DNA of 64,000 nt from Wuchereria bancrofti (taxonomy: Eukaryota > Nematoda > Chromadorea > Rhabditida > Onchocercidae): assembly GCA_005281725.1 (NCBI GenBank), contig SSBO01000002.1:854845-918844 (forward strand). The letters are read 5' to 3'. Positions 43,247 through 56,600 of this stretch are shown here, in pieces. The position numbers and the translations under genes are program-made. Under the pieces are notes generated by a model, which searched no databases, was not told the origin of the DNA, and saw only the letters and a program-made list of their open reading frames with translations. How positions within the stretch are numbered: position 1 is the first letter of the stretch; each line of letters starts with the position of its first letter.

Positions 43247-46102
43247 TTAAACAATAATGGAAGCAGGAGTAGTTGGACTTGGTAACGTAAGAGCTGCATT
43301 ATGTGGATTACATGGAAAAACCTGAAATTTCATCAGATTGTAGGAACATTTACTCCAGTCGTTAGAGGCTAAGAGAAATAAAAATTTGGTACTTGAAAAC
43401 AGTAGCTAACCTTAATATCCAAATCCCATACCATAGTTTCTATATTAACATTTGCAGGTGCCTGCCAAAGACCTTCTTCCACTTCTTCATTAAAGTCATT
43501 ACATGTTACGAATTCGAAGTGGAGGCGCCATTTCAAATGAACTGAAAAATATACAAAAGTGGATAATATGCTATGGATGGTATAACACTAAAAGAATAAA
43601 TGAAAGGTAATACGCTATGGATGGTATAACACTAAAAGAATAAATGAAAGGTTTTCATAAACATATATGCAAAAAAGTGTACATGACTAATGCCTAAAAT
43701 GGATAGGAAAGGTCAAATGATTAGATAATTTTTCATTTTTACTAATTAATTTTAGCAAATTAGTAGTATGCAAACTTATATAAATGTATTTTAACTTTTT
43801 TCATCTATTACCAAACAGCATTTGATAGACCTTAAACAGACCTTGAAAGAGATTTTTTCATGTTTCAATATCCTCAATCATTACTTTGAAAACTTGCCCG
43901 TATCTGTATAAAAAGTAGATGTTGCAGAGAGTGGTATATGTAGTCGTACTGTTGCTTCAGTCCAATATGCACAAACAATATGCTCAGTCATATGGGTAGT
44001 TACAAATGTATGTGAACACCATTCTTCATTTACTAAGTTTTCAACTGATTGTAAGCTAACAGCAAACTGAAATTAATTTTGAACAAATAACAACCTGAAC
44101 AGAGAGTGGTATAAGTGGTATACGTGTATTAAAAATTAACTCCAATTTTTGTGAGAAAAATAGTAGGGAAGATATATAGATCAGAAAAGTTTGGAATGCT
44201 TTTTCTTCGCTTATTTGAAGACGCACTTGTTGTCCTGACGGCAATATATTTTCCATTTTTTAAATTTAAAATCAGTGAGCTGTATGATCACACTCTCAAT
44301 TTCGATGTAACATCAAACCGAACCAAAAAAACTCATCTTGGAAGTTTTCAACGTTTAGAATTTTCGTTCTATATATGTATAATTTATTTACTACAATATA
44401 AAAAACTAATAGAGCATAAGAAGAGGTAATTATACTAAGCATTTTCTCGCAACTGCTTATAAAATGTAAAGCTATAAACCTGAAGGCATCGTACGGCACA
44501 GTTATCGAAATTAAATCTTCCAATAACATCTTCTCCTAATTTGTAAGCTTTTTTATTGAGTAAAAAGCTGGCAACTCGACCAAATGCATTCGTTATATTA
44601 TAACTATAAGCTCCATGAGGTGCTGTTAAACAGTCGGTCGCTTCCATAGCTAAATCAACAATTGACGGTCTGAAACATGGGATTTTTTTATTTTGAAAAG
44701 ATCGAACTGCAATCAAAATAGAAACTAAATTGCTTGTAATCACTCATAAAAAGATTTTCAATGAAAAACGTTTCAAACATGAAAATGAAAACTTAATGTG
44801 GAAATTACACAAACAATCCATAACTACGAAAGCAAGCATCACTAAATTATGATTTAATTTAATGAGATAGTTGTTACCCAACACTACGGTTGCTAATGAA
44901 AGGGTTAACAAGCGTCGGTGAGGATGGCAACGTCAATCCAAGATCAGATTGTATGATTCGTAATGGAACGTGTATTAGTTTGATTGGTGACTTAACATGC
45001 TGCACGCCAAGTGTCAATTTATAAATATAACGCACAAGATGTCCTCTGAAAACATATAAACATTATGATTTAATGTGAATTAAGCCAAAATGACATGTAT
45101 GAATTAATAAGCAACAAAATGAAATAAAAATAAACTTGAATGATGGCGGTATAGAATCCAATGGTAATTGTTGCGTACATTCAAAAGTACGACTTTCACC
45201 AGCATGTAGCACCAGTTCACAAAACAAAATAACCGGTCGGCAAGAAAATACGGTAAAAGCGGAACGTGACATTGCAGTTGTCCCAACCGTTTTCGATTTT
45301 TCTTCGCCTGAACTTTTTCTCGATAAAGGAATATCGGCTTTATTTCCTCGGACAATTCGTTCGCATTGCACATGAACGCTTCCCCATGCTAAGGATTCCT
45401 CATGATTACCAATATTTTGTACTATTACCTAAAACATTAATAACACAGTACTGGTAAAGAGTTACATTATAATAGTTCTATTTTAGTATGACATATCGTG
45501 GACAATAGAAGATAGTCTAGAGAAAATCATAATGCATTTCGAGAATTTTCACAGAAAAAAAATTTCAGAAATCGAAAATTAGTTAAAAAAATTAGCTTGA
45601 TCAGAAAAAAAAATTGATAAAAATTTTTTAGCCATAGAGCACTAATGACTAATCTATGAATAATAGCATAAATAATGACACTTGTTTTACATGAACACTT
45701 AGTAGACTAAGCATGGTCAAAACTAAAGATGAATAAGAAATTCAGGAAAATCAGAGTCTTAAAAATTCCGATTTAAATCCTATTGCTAAAGCTAAAAAGG
45801 AAAAATGACCATGAATGGACTGTTCATGACTTAGAAGTTTTTGGAATGATTATGATAATGAATTGAACAGTATACTAAGTTAGGAAAATTGCAAATTTAA
45901 TATGTTATCGTAGATATATTAGCTCGACCGCTCGATCTATTCTTCGATCTAATAATATCTCTCTATCTAATAATAGTCATATATTATATAGAACATAATA
46001 ATAGTTTACAACCAATAAAAAAAGAACCTTGCATTGTATAGCTTCCCCAGCAAGATATACCGCGGATTCACGATCTAATTTTGCCACTATTTCAATCGGC
46101 AT
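43247..46102 (-). CDS. RGP1: RGP1 homologue, Rab6 GEF complex subunit
   Basis: Arrestin-like partner of RIC1. The complex activates Rab6 (Ypt6) at the Golgi for retrograde transport. Seven exons on the minus strand: 46102-46028, 45428-45136, 45045-44878, 44669-44480, 44066-43898, 43541-43411, 43321-43247, giving 366 residues. Seen: [20 protein letters not shown] at the start, [54 protein letters not shown], and near the end [12 protein letters not shown]. All are in the same order as human RGP1 (391 residues). Intron 5 begins with GC (GCAAGT) rather than GT at 43897-43896. Only that junction gives the family-consistent [14 protein letters not shown]. The gene converges on DPH7, with stops 210 bases apart. 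Confidence 0.94.
43566..43653. repeat. Two-copy 44-base tandem repeat in an RGP1 intron
   Basis: The block starting ctatggatggtataacac at 43571 repeats at 43615 with a period of 44 and nearly no differences. It lies wholly within the intron 43542-43897. Confidence 0.85.
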
Positions 46103-46483
46103 TGTTTAATACAAATCCTGTAATAAAATGAAAACATTTTTGAGAGTATTTGTATAACATACCGAAACAAGCCTATCTTACGAAACAAGCATAAAAAAAA
46201 AAAGATGGCTAAATTTGGATTGAAATGAGCTTTTATAAATGAATTAATCTCTTCCAACTTAAAAGTTTCAAACTGAAATCGGTCAATTCTTTCAACACGA
46301 AAAGATAACGACTTCAACTTATACTCTAAATACAATTCTAACCTTTTAAATGATTCGAATAGATATTCTGTAGAACTTTAACATCACACAACCAATCTTA
46401 TCTCCTCTCTTACTCTTTTGCTCAACATACTGTAAATAAATCAACCAATTAAATTCGTACAATGACATGTGTTTTAGAGAATA

Positions 46484-46571
46484 AATTGAACGAATCAATA
46501 AATGCTACAAAATCCTTTTGGAAAGCCAATGTTCATCTACATCTAATATGTTTAAACAGGTGTGTCATCAA
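46484..46571. repeat. Diverged direct repeat, copy A
   Basis: This segment starts with attgaacgaatcaa and contains aaagccaatgttca and tttaaacaggtgt. It matches 46982-47073 at roughly 80 percent by eye, with small indels. Confidence 0.7.
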
Positions 46572-46981
46572 TTTTTGATAAACATTTGGATAAATTTAGA
46601 TGAAAATAATATTTCAACTATCAAAAAAATTCCAAGTTCTTTCTTAATACTCCCTAGTACCAACCGTTAAACTTATCCACTGTAACAATCTATTAGTTCT
46701 TTTACTGATAAAAAAAAAGGAAAATGAATAAAAATTTGTACAAATTAAAATATTTGTCCGATGGAGAAAACATTTCAATGCAAATTGAGTTACAACAATA
46801 TTTTATTTTGAGAAATAAATAAATTAAATGCAATTTCGAAAAAAAAAATAACATTATTCAAACAGTTCAACAGTGATATTAAAATGCAATATTATTGTTC
46901 AATGACACTAAAACGGGAGCATTATCACTTAAGAAAACACTCCATAACGATCATATAGAAAAAGATTTGCCTGAAGCATAG

Positions 46982-47073
46982 ATTAAACGAATCAACAGAT
47001 GCTACAAGATTCTTTTGGATTGGAAAGCCAATGTTCACTTACATTTAATATATTTAAACAGGTGTATCATCAA
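46982..47073. repeat. Diverged direct repeat, copy B
   Basis: Matches 46484-46571 in the same orientation, sharing acgaatcaa, aaagccaatgttca and tttaaacaggtgt, with an extra gatt-type insertion. The two may be old copies of a dispersed element or a local duplication. Confidence 0.7.
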
Positions 47074-47642
47074 CAAGAGATCATGATCCATTTTCGGTGA
47101 TAAAGCATAAGTAGAATATTTGCAGTAGATTCAACAATTCATAAATCCTAATTACAACAGAAACATTACAAACTTATATTAATTGGTTAAAGAAATGAAT
47201 AAAATATTTGTACTGAGATTGCCTGTAAAAACTCTGTGTTAAATTAAAAGTGTATATTTGTTTTACAAATAGATAAAAAAAATGATAATTTACAAATAAA
47301 ATAATTCAAATTTAAATATATCTAAATTATATATTTAAATATATTATGAAACAAGTCATTTAATTAAGTTCAAACAATTTCAAATTCAATACAATCTCAC
47401 GTTCAAGAACACATTAACAGATACGTTTGACGGAATGCAAATGTGAAGAAACGGAAAAAAAAAGTGTTACATCATAATCAGTAAATGTAAAGCATTTTGA
47501 AAAGTCAAACTTCCAGAAAAGAATCAAATACATGATAAGTTAGTTAATAGAAGAGCATCAATTGTATATTTTATTGCATTGAATGCACAATAAAGCTAAA
47601 GTTAGATATTAGATAAATTATAAATTAGTCGGAAAGAGATCA

Positions 47643-50030
47643 TTAACGTAAAACACATGACTGACATGAGCATTCAGTTACTAAATGCCTAAAATATGCC
47701 ATCAGTCGGACAGCATCTTCGTAAGCATCACCAGCTGAAAAAATGATATAATTGCTTAGATTTTTCTATCAAGAATTATTCTTTCCTAAAAAAAAATCCA
47801 AGAAATTTCCTAATCAAGCGAGATTTGCTATTTGAGAATATGAGAGAGAGAGAACTAATAAAATGGCAACAGTCTTGAAAGTATTCTAAATCGAATACTC
47901 CAAAACAAGACGTTCTGTTAATTTGTTGCCTTTCAAATTTAACAAATTAGCCTCACATAGAAAAATTGAAAATTTTCTGGACGGAAAACCTGGAAAGTTC
48001 AAGATATTTTCTTTTTAAGTTAAAATTTCCAAAAAAGTACAGTAAATTCAAAAAATTTACTTCCTGTTGATTCAACAAATGCAGCTGATGATGATAAAGC
48101 ATTGGTCGTTAGAAGAGAAGTAGACGACAATAGATTCGATCCTATAGCACCCGAAGTTTCGGAATGAGAAACAGAACTTGAACGTGAATCAAGCGTTGAA
48201 TTTGTTTGTTTCGTCGACTGTATGTTATTATTCTGAGACAAATTATTCGTTGCCCACGTCGTAGTCTGCTAAAATTACGATATATAAATAGTAAAAAATT
48301 AAAAATCAAAAGAACTGGAGCAATTACTATAGAATCTTTTGAGTTGTTAAGCAACGCACTAACTACTTTCGAAAGAATCATATTATATCAGCTAAATGTA
48401 TTTACCAGGCCATTGGAATGTACTTCATTGTTTGCAACATGCTTCGCCACAGTATTCGCCGTTGGTGTGGAACTTTGAGATGTCTTTTTTAGAAGAGTTG
48501 CAGCAACTTGTCTAAAATTTCAAACCAGAACTTTAAAACTTCCATAAAATTCAACATAAACATTAATGTATGATGAATGCGATATTCTCCCGAAAGCTTA
48601 ATGTAGCTTAAAATATCGACAGTTTATAAAATAATTTTAACAAATTTCACATACTTACTTATTATTCGATATATCAGCAGGTTTTTGTTGTCGCGACGAA
48701 AAGCTCTCAAATGTAGCGTTTTTGTTACAAACAGCAATTGCTCTCCAACGACAATTATTTTGTTTTTGCTCAATCGCTTTATATCGTATTTGTACGCCAG
48801 TTTTAAATGCACTACGAATATCCTGAAAACGATATACGTCATCTCATTTAATATGGTAATTTATTGAAGAAATTTACGTATTTCTATTTGTTCGCCCTGA
48901 AAATTAATGCTAACTCATTTCAAAATAAAACTATCTGTCTGTCCATCTGTACTCATCTATCTATTGATAGATAAATCGATAGATACTAAAAAAATACATA
49001 AATAAATAGATACTATAAAAAAAAAAAAAAAAAAAAACTAATTTACCTGTGTTTCCGGGCGAACAACGCTTGCAGTGAAATAGACTGTATTACCATCATT
49101 TGTCTAAATGAAATTTAATGAAGTACTTTTTTCATAAATTTCCTGATTTTGAAGAGACTTTAAGGTTGCAAAAATAAAGTAAAGGCTCGTATAATAAAGG
49201 ACAAACTTTGCAAAATTGCAATGTTTGTTGGGAAAAATGGACGACAATAAAATATCTAAATTTCCCTAATTTGCATCAAACATCATCATTGGAAAAAACG
49301 CTTCATTACCAACGGATGGGTAGAAAAAATAGTTTTTATGATTATTTGTGAATTTTAATGATTCACTGGGGTAAAAACAATTGATTAGAAACACATAGCT
49401 CATATAAACAAAATAAAAACACGAAATGTACATATTACCTTCTATTTTCCCAAAGATATACTGAAACATACCGTAATAAAACCATATTGGCCCTGATGTT
49501 CGTCTACTTTGAAAAATGTCCCAATACCTTCCGACATTACGGCCTTTGATTCAAATTTTACACTTTTTGCTAGAGCCTTGAATCGAACACCAAAATTACA
49601 ATGAGGAGGTTCCTGTAAATATATCAACTGAAACATAAGTCGACATAATTTCAAAATTCTAAATTAGCTACAGGAAGAGAATGCAACAAGCGGAGTTATG
49701 ACGAAAATAATGATTCTAATATGCAAGAATAATGGGAGAACGGACTTTTGTGGAACATTTCCTCATTTTTTTTTCTTGTTTTTTCTTCTAGATAATTCTA
49801 AAATGTAGAAAAATGAGGTTTATCATTTGAAGGAAGAAATCTTTTTTATAATAACTCACAGCTTCGTATGATTTCGCTTTAAAAGTGACCCAATCTTGCA
49901 AATCATAGCTAGTTGCAAGCCATGAATCTTTAAATGCAACAATTTTACCATCCAAACCACCTTTAGATAAATGAATGAATTCATCGCCAACATATACAAC
50001 ACGTGCTCGACCCGTTAGCATGCTACTCAT
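47643..50030 (-). CDS. Unrecognised protein with cold-shock/OB-like segments and Ser/Thr-rich tail
   Basis: Seven exons on the minus strand: 50030-49860, 49612-49472, 49103-49047, 48822-48659, 48511-48406, 48268-48061, 47734-47643, giving 312 residues from the chosen ATG. Phases agree throughout. Two segments of about 60 residues look like related beta-barrels. The first contains VVYVGDEFIHLSK and GKIVAFKDSW. The second contains GIGTFFKVDEHQGQYGFIT and then TVYFTASVV, reminiscent of a cold-shock domain (GFI...VFFHASVV). A basic RWRAIAV stretch follows, then about 130 residues rich in Ser, Thr, Asn and Gln, and a short end with ECSCQSC. It may bind nucleic acid, which is inference. The ATG lies 15 bases after a ttcag acceptor, and the frame stays open upstream, so an additional exon is possible. 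No family name can be given. Confidence 0.75.
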
Positions 50031-50045
50031 AGCGCCAGAGAGATC

Positions 50046-50855
50046 TGAACAAAAAAAAAGAAAAAATCTTGTTTAAAGTTATATAAGTGATAAGAATAAA
50101 TTATTCCTGGATAATTATTGGATGCTTTAATAAGTAACGCTTCCAAATATCATTTCTCAGGCAATCAACACCTTAATTATCCTAATATCGACGAGAGCTC
50201 TTCATACTAAAAGTGATTGACTGAACTGATGGGTTTTTCTGACATCAATTAAATTGGAATCAACAGCTGAATGAATTATCGACTGCTTATTTGATTTGCT
50301 GTTATTTATATCAGTTATATATTTTGATTGACACAACAAAGAGAAAAAGAAAAAAAAAAAACGGAGGAGGAATAAATCGGATGATGCACATTTATAATTT
50401 GCTTTTACAGTTTAACGCAATGAATACAAGCAAATAAAATATCATTTTCATATCGGAAAGCATTTCGCAAATCTACATAATTATATTCATACAACGAGAA
50501 AAACTGCAGGGAATTTTATCCTTATAAATTACAGTTATTAAATTAATACCTATCCTATTCTGCAGGATTAGCACAGGACTTTCCTGCTAATTTACTTGAT
50601 AGATAGATTACTTGATTGTTTAATTTTTAATCTGAAAAACTATTTCAATAGTTTGAGTAATAAGCAATGCATCCTCAGCAGTCTGTTTTATAGATTCTGT
50701 TCTGTAGTTTTCCATTCAAACACTCTAATTTGATTCTTTCTATTTGAAAATTTACTCGGTGATATATACAATATACAAATAATATTGTATAAGAATGAGC
50801 AAATATATAACCCACAAAAGATAAAATTAAAACTATGAGCATGATATTCACAGCA
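50046..50855. other. Intergenic region between LIAS and the cold-shock-like gene
   Basis: About 800 AT-rich bases between two minus-strand genes, without coding exons. It contains the LIAS 3' flank. A ttcag acceptor at 50050-50045 begins the next gene. Confidence 0.45.
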
Positions 50856-53598
50856 CTAATTTTTTTGCACATCTTGTTTGCGATTCTTTACTACTTTTCC
50901 CAAGAAATATTCGCCGGCCTGAAACAAAGTTTATAATTCATGAATTCCTTTTCAACAAAGATAAAGTGCAATATGAAATTCTGATGAATTATAAAAATCT
51001 AAACAAATTACTTTGTAAGATGATCGAACAAGAGGGCCACTTGCCGTATACAAAAATCCCATTTTATCTCCCACTTCTCGCCATTTCTCAAATTTTTCTG
51101 GAGTAATCCATTCTTTTACCAACAAATGTCTTTTTGTAGGTTGCATGTACTGACCAAACGTAAGTGCATCCACACCTGTAAGTCAAAAATGAATTTATAC
51201 ACTCACACTTTTTTGTGAATATAAAATATATAAACGAAGTTTATAGAGTCATTTATTCCACTTACGCGTGGTACATTTTTTTTGACAAATCTCTATTAAT
51301 TGCCTTATTCTCCGCTATGGATACGAGACAAAAAAGATTTCATTGTGCATCAGAAAACATAAAAAGTTTATTATGCTTGAAATATGTTCTCTTCTATAAT
51401 GAATGCTGAGCGTTTGAAGATGCTGCACACCTCGAACTGTGTAACATTCATCATGACAAATAATATCGAATAATGAGCAAATTCGGGGTTTAAATTAGAA
51501 AATTTTCACTCTATAGAATGACTTCTTTTTGGCATACAGCTCTTACATGCCTATCAAAAGATCAGTAACCTAAATCTTAATTTGAGAAAAAGTAATTCAT
51601 ACCGATTTTACGTAAATCATGTAATGTTGTTAAAACTTCTTCGTCTGTCTCACCTAAACCAAGCATTAACGAGGTTTTTGTGACAATGTCTGCACGAAAC
51701 TGAAAAATTCGCATGATTACAGAAAATATTTGTTGAAGGAAAGTCATACTTGATAAAAACAGTCAAAAGTATCACAAGTATCAAAACCTCACTTTCTTCG
51801 CATATTCTAAAACTTTTAATGATTGATCATAGGTAGCTCTGGGATCTCGTACCCATGGTGTTAATCTTCTAACGGTTTCCATATTATGAGCATAAACATC
51901 TAGTCCGGAAGAAGCAATCGTCTCGACGGAATTCAATGAACCACGGAAGTCAGGTACGAGACATTCTACCAGTATTTTCGGACATTCTTGTTTTAGATGT
52001 TGCACGGTTGCTGCTATATGGGATGCACCACCATCTTCAATATCATCTCTGGAATTCAACCCTATTAAAACTGAAATCAAAAATTCCAATGAAAACTAAC
52101 ATCAAAATTAAAATGCCTCATAGATAATAAAGAATAGAGAAAATAAATACGACCAGTAATCACGAACCTATCTACAGATGTCAGCACAACATAGTTAATT
52201 CCCCAATCAGCAACAGCTTTAGCTGTATTTATCGGCTCATCGGGATTAAGCGGAGGCGGCTTGAGTGAGGTTTTAACAGAGCAAAATCTAAAAAACCATA
52301 GAAAGATTTTAAAAAAACCAATAAAAAGATTACTCCTATGGAAACAATTATTTCAAGTCATTTTTTCTTTTTTTTTTGATAACTTATATTTGAAATACTC
52401 ATAAAATGTTGCTGCAAATTTAAAATACTGTAATTTCAAGAGTTAAAATCAAATAGTTACTATCACACCAAAGGATAAATTGAAATGATTTAACAATTTA
52501 TGACTTCAAATGCACAGCTATATATGAATGCTATTTTGAATACAGCATGTTGCATAGGAAAAAAAAAACTAACTTGCATCCTCTAGTGCACGTGTCACCC
52601 ATCAACATAATAGTTGCTGTCGATGGTACGTTATTTGAGCCACTCCAACATTCTTCAATATTAGGGCATCGAGCTTCCTCACAAACCTGTAAACTTTTGA
52701 AATTTAATATTTTACAAATAGAGAAAAAAAATAAAACTCAAAAGCTTGGATTAAATCTCAAGAAACCGTTTAAACAATTTGTCAATTCAAATCACCAATA
52801 AATAATGCATTAAATAGAATGATTTAATTGTTCGTAAGTCCTTTAAAATGGAGAACAGAGTTATTTAGTTGTAAACAGTGGAAGTTTCAGTGATTCAATT
52901 GGAAATGACATAACTGAAACTTCACAATAGATCAAAATAAACTAAATTCAGCAAACCAAAAAATAAAAATATAAAAATGGAAGATGTTTGATTATATACC
53001 GTTGCAAGTTTTAATTTTTTCACTTGTTTCTTGAGATGAATAAAATTTGCATTATCCACGGAAGGTATGCTACGTTTTAGCCATGGTGGTAAACGCAATC
53101 TTTTAGCATTAGCTTCCAATTTCATCTGTATTCCGTACCTTTCCATTGCATCATTTGAATTCCCTGAAAAGAAGAAATAATGAATAATTTCTCTAGGAAA
53201 AAAAAAACATACTAAATTACTTTCCTAATAATACATCTAATATTATTCATTTCAAACTATGCCTTTCTAAATATCCAATAGATTAATAAGCAAGAAGAAA
53301 TGAAATATAATCTTTCATTGATGCAAAGAACTGAAAACAAATCGTGTTTGATGGGTAGCAGGAAAAAATTTCACCCATTAAGTAAGCAACTAAGTAAAAA
53401 AAAAGTAAATAAAGTTCAATGGATTCCGTAATATGAGAGATATTTCATATTATATTAAAAGAAGGACAAAAATATATCAAAAAAAAAAGGAAGAAAATAA
53501 CCTGTTTCAATAAAATCATGCAATGAAGGACCATCCGGAAGTGTTACACGTTTAGAGGAAAATGGAACCCGTGATATTCGTGTCGTGAAAGAAATCAT
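50856..53598 (-). CDS. LIAS: Lipoyl synthase, mitochondrial (LIAS)
   Basis: Radical SAM enzyme that inserts two sulphurs into protein-bound octanoate to make lipoate for the mitochondrial 2-oxoacid dehydrogenases and the glycine cleavage system. Eight exons on the minus strand: 53598-53502, 53163-53000, 52686-52574, 52287-52168, 52048-51793, 51699-51603, 51175-51012, 50918-50856, giving 357 residues. Seen: the auxiliary cluster motif with Cys89, Cys94 and Cys100 ([12 protein letters not shown]), the radical SAM motif with Cys120, Cys124 and Cys127 (CTRGCKFC), [38 protein letters not shown], and the C-terminal RSSYKAGEYF with its conserved serine. The N-terminus is Arg/Ser-rich without acidic residues, fitting a mitochondrial presequence. 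The ATG follows an attgcag acceptor by four bases, suggesting trans-splicing. Confidence 0.97.
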
Positions 53599-53604
53599 GG
53601 TTCT

Positions 53605-56600
53605 GCAATAATAAAATATTTTTAAGCAATGATATGATATTTTAAGAATAAATATACTGTAAATATCGATCAATAGGATAATTCACTTTCAGCAAAACTA
53701 TTTTAAAATGATTTTAAATCACTTAACTTTTAGCTAAATTTGACACTTTTTTCAAATTCATTCATACTAGATTAAATCATCGACTACTATAATTTTAATT
53801 TACTTATCTAAATTTCTTTCAATTTCAAATATTTCATTCTTAAAAATTACTTTTAAAAGCGAAATTTACACTGATAAAATAATAACCCAAATTGTACTTT
53901 TAAAAGATACTCTTTCGAAAATCTAATTTAGTCTTTCGATATTTCAAATTATTACAAATTTAAAAATCAAATTATAATTAAGTGATTTTTGAACTAGATT
54001 AACTCATAAATAACCCCCAAAAATTACCGCACAATTTATGGAATGTAGAATTTTTGGCAACTTGAATATGAACCCGAAACGAATATTAAAAATTATTAAA
54101 TTAGTTAATTCATGTCTCGGTCATTGTTCAATTATTATCTGTAATATTTCATCACTTTTTCAAACATAGTAACAATTTAAATTTCATCACAATTTAGATT
54201 TCACTGCAATCTTTGCTATTCCCCCAACAGACATTTTAAGTGATAATTTATCTCTCTTTTTCCTCTTTAATATAAACAATTTCATTTCTTTTTCTTTTTG
54301 CTTCGCTTTCATTTTAACCTTTATATGTTGCATGTAACAATTATATGATTCTTTTCAAAAAAAAAATTTTTTTTTCAATGAAATTTTAAAAATATCATTC
54401 AGTTTTATCTTATTTTTGCCACATTTAATAGGTACTGAAGCTTATTGCCGTATATTTCCGCAATTTTGATCATTCTTGAACTCTTTTAGCTTTACCTCAT
54501 ATTAACAAATAATAGTAATTATTATGCATAAGTTGTTGTTATCATTCTGACGTTTTTTTTTTTGTATTATGATTTTGATGAACATGAAATTATGAATTAG
54601 TCAGTTGTATCAGTTTTTGATATTGAAATCCTAGTAAAATGTGCATTAAGGAGTTACAAATTGTTTCAATGATTTTTTTTTTCATTTGTCATGTAAGGAA
54701 ATTATCAATTAATTACGCGATTAATTGTTATGAAGTTACAAATTAATTAGGCAAGTTTTTAATTGACGAAATAGGATATTATCATTTAATTAAACTTTTA
54801 ATTGTCAAATATTAATATTTGATTTCAGTAATATAAAGGCTAATTATATTATCCCTAATTATATATGGTTAGTTATATATACATATATATTTTACAAAAA
54901 ACAGTAAAATCATACTTTACTTTTGTATTTGAAGTGAATAAAAATCCATGAAGTTTAGACTGTCATTTACGGTAATGAAAGATAGTAATGTCGGATGAGT
55001 AATAATGTCTACGTTAAAATGTTAAAATTTAAATATTTCGTTTTTTTGATTTAAACTGTATTATTTATCGATTTCTTTGCAATTTTAATCTTTTCACTAC
55101 CATAGTGATTATTCATTCATTATGTTTCAAATTAATTTCTTTTTGTTCGATTTAATAAGCATGAGAATAGAATTTTTCAGAGATGGGAATTAAAAAGTGA
55201 ATAAAATGAAAAATAAAAAGTCTTGACTATATAAATCAAAAGTTATATATGAAGAATTGTAAAAAAGAGACACGTATTATAAGCGGATTCATTTTTTTTT
55301 TCTTTTTTTTTGGTGTATTAACAACTGTTAATTCATTGATACTTTACATGTAACGTAATTATCATCACTATTATCACACGACCACTATTGTTATCAGCAT
55401 TAATAAAAAAATTTGGTAGACATATAGAAATTGAACCATTATTCAGAAAAAAAACTGAAATTGTTTTTTTTTTTTTTTTGGAAATGATCAAAAATAACCA
55501 TAGAATACAAGGAATGCTATCATAACAAACGACTGAGGTATGTTTGGTTTAAATTTAGAAATGTATGCAAGTTTGAATAAAATCTAAGCTCAATAATGGA
55601 TTTAGTTGTGTGTGTGTGTTTTCTCAAATTAAACATAATTGATTATAGAAGATATGAATTTAGGAATAAAATTAAATTTGAAGAATGAATGAATTTATCG
55701 AATCAACAGTAAGTTATGTTTATTGATGAGAGAAAAACGTGTTAATACAGTGTTAATTCATTCAACTTTCATTTTTCTCTTATTAAGTAGATTATTTCTT
55801 TATCTATAAGCCTTAATAGGCATTTTAGAAGATTGTAATAAAGTCTGTCATTTCCGACTTTGTGTGTTTATCTTTTTTCTCTTCATCGACGTTAAAATTA
55901 TACCAGTTTTCCAGTTAATTTTCCAATTTAGTTTTGTAGTATGACAAAATAAAAAGTAAACTGTAATAGATGTAATGTGTTACATTTTTTTTTTTTCAAA
56001 TCGAAATCAATTTCTCTTATTAGCTCTTATAATCACACTGTTTTGCAAGGAAAAAAAAAAACATCTCTTTTCTCTATGCTAAGAGCTCCTGTGTCTTTTT
56101 TTTCTATATAAATTAAATTTTAAGCAAGATGTGAAAAAATGAAAAATCCTTCCAACATTTTTTTTTTTCAAAATTAATGTTGTATCATGTAAAGTCATTT
56201 GCTACATTTAGTTTTTCTTTTTTTTTTTTTTCTTTTTTTTGGGGGGAGGTGAGGGAGGGGTAAAATTATTTAACGTTTGTTTTGCTTCCACTTCATTTCT
56301 TTTAATTCTGACTGATTTTGCAATATTTTTTCATTTGCTTATATGCAGAAAAATTCTCTAAATTTTGAATTTAATTATTAGTTTAATGTCATTTTCAACA
56401 TTACTAATTGCAAAACATATCTGGCTAAATGATTGCTTTTCATCGTGATATTAAGAAAGGATAGAATTTTCGAAGAAATTAGGTAGATTAAAATTAGATT
56501 TATTTGATATTTTTTTTATTTTAATAACAGAATTATAGTATTTTATGACATATACAGTAACCTGATATACTACACTTACGTGATTAGATAATTTTGATAT

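Larger units (their letters stand above)
46103..47642. other. Intergenic region upstream of RGP1
   Basis: About 1.5 kb of AT-rich DNA between the cold-shock-like gene and RGP1, both on the minus strand. It has no credible coding exon and contains the duplicated 90-base segment at 46484 and 46982. Confidence 0.5.

Noticed and set aside
44098..44165. Possible extra RGP1 exon encoding [13 protein letters not shown]
   Set aside because: It resembles the HIPLS segment of exon 5 and shares cagagagtggtata with it. However, exon 4 joins exon 5 directly to give the conserved CLQ-FAVSLQ, so an extra exon would disrupt the protein. Probably a short duplicated remnant.
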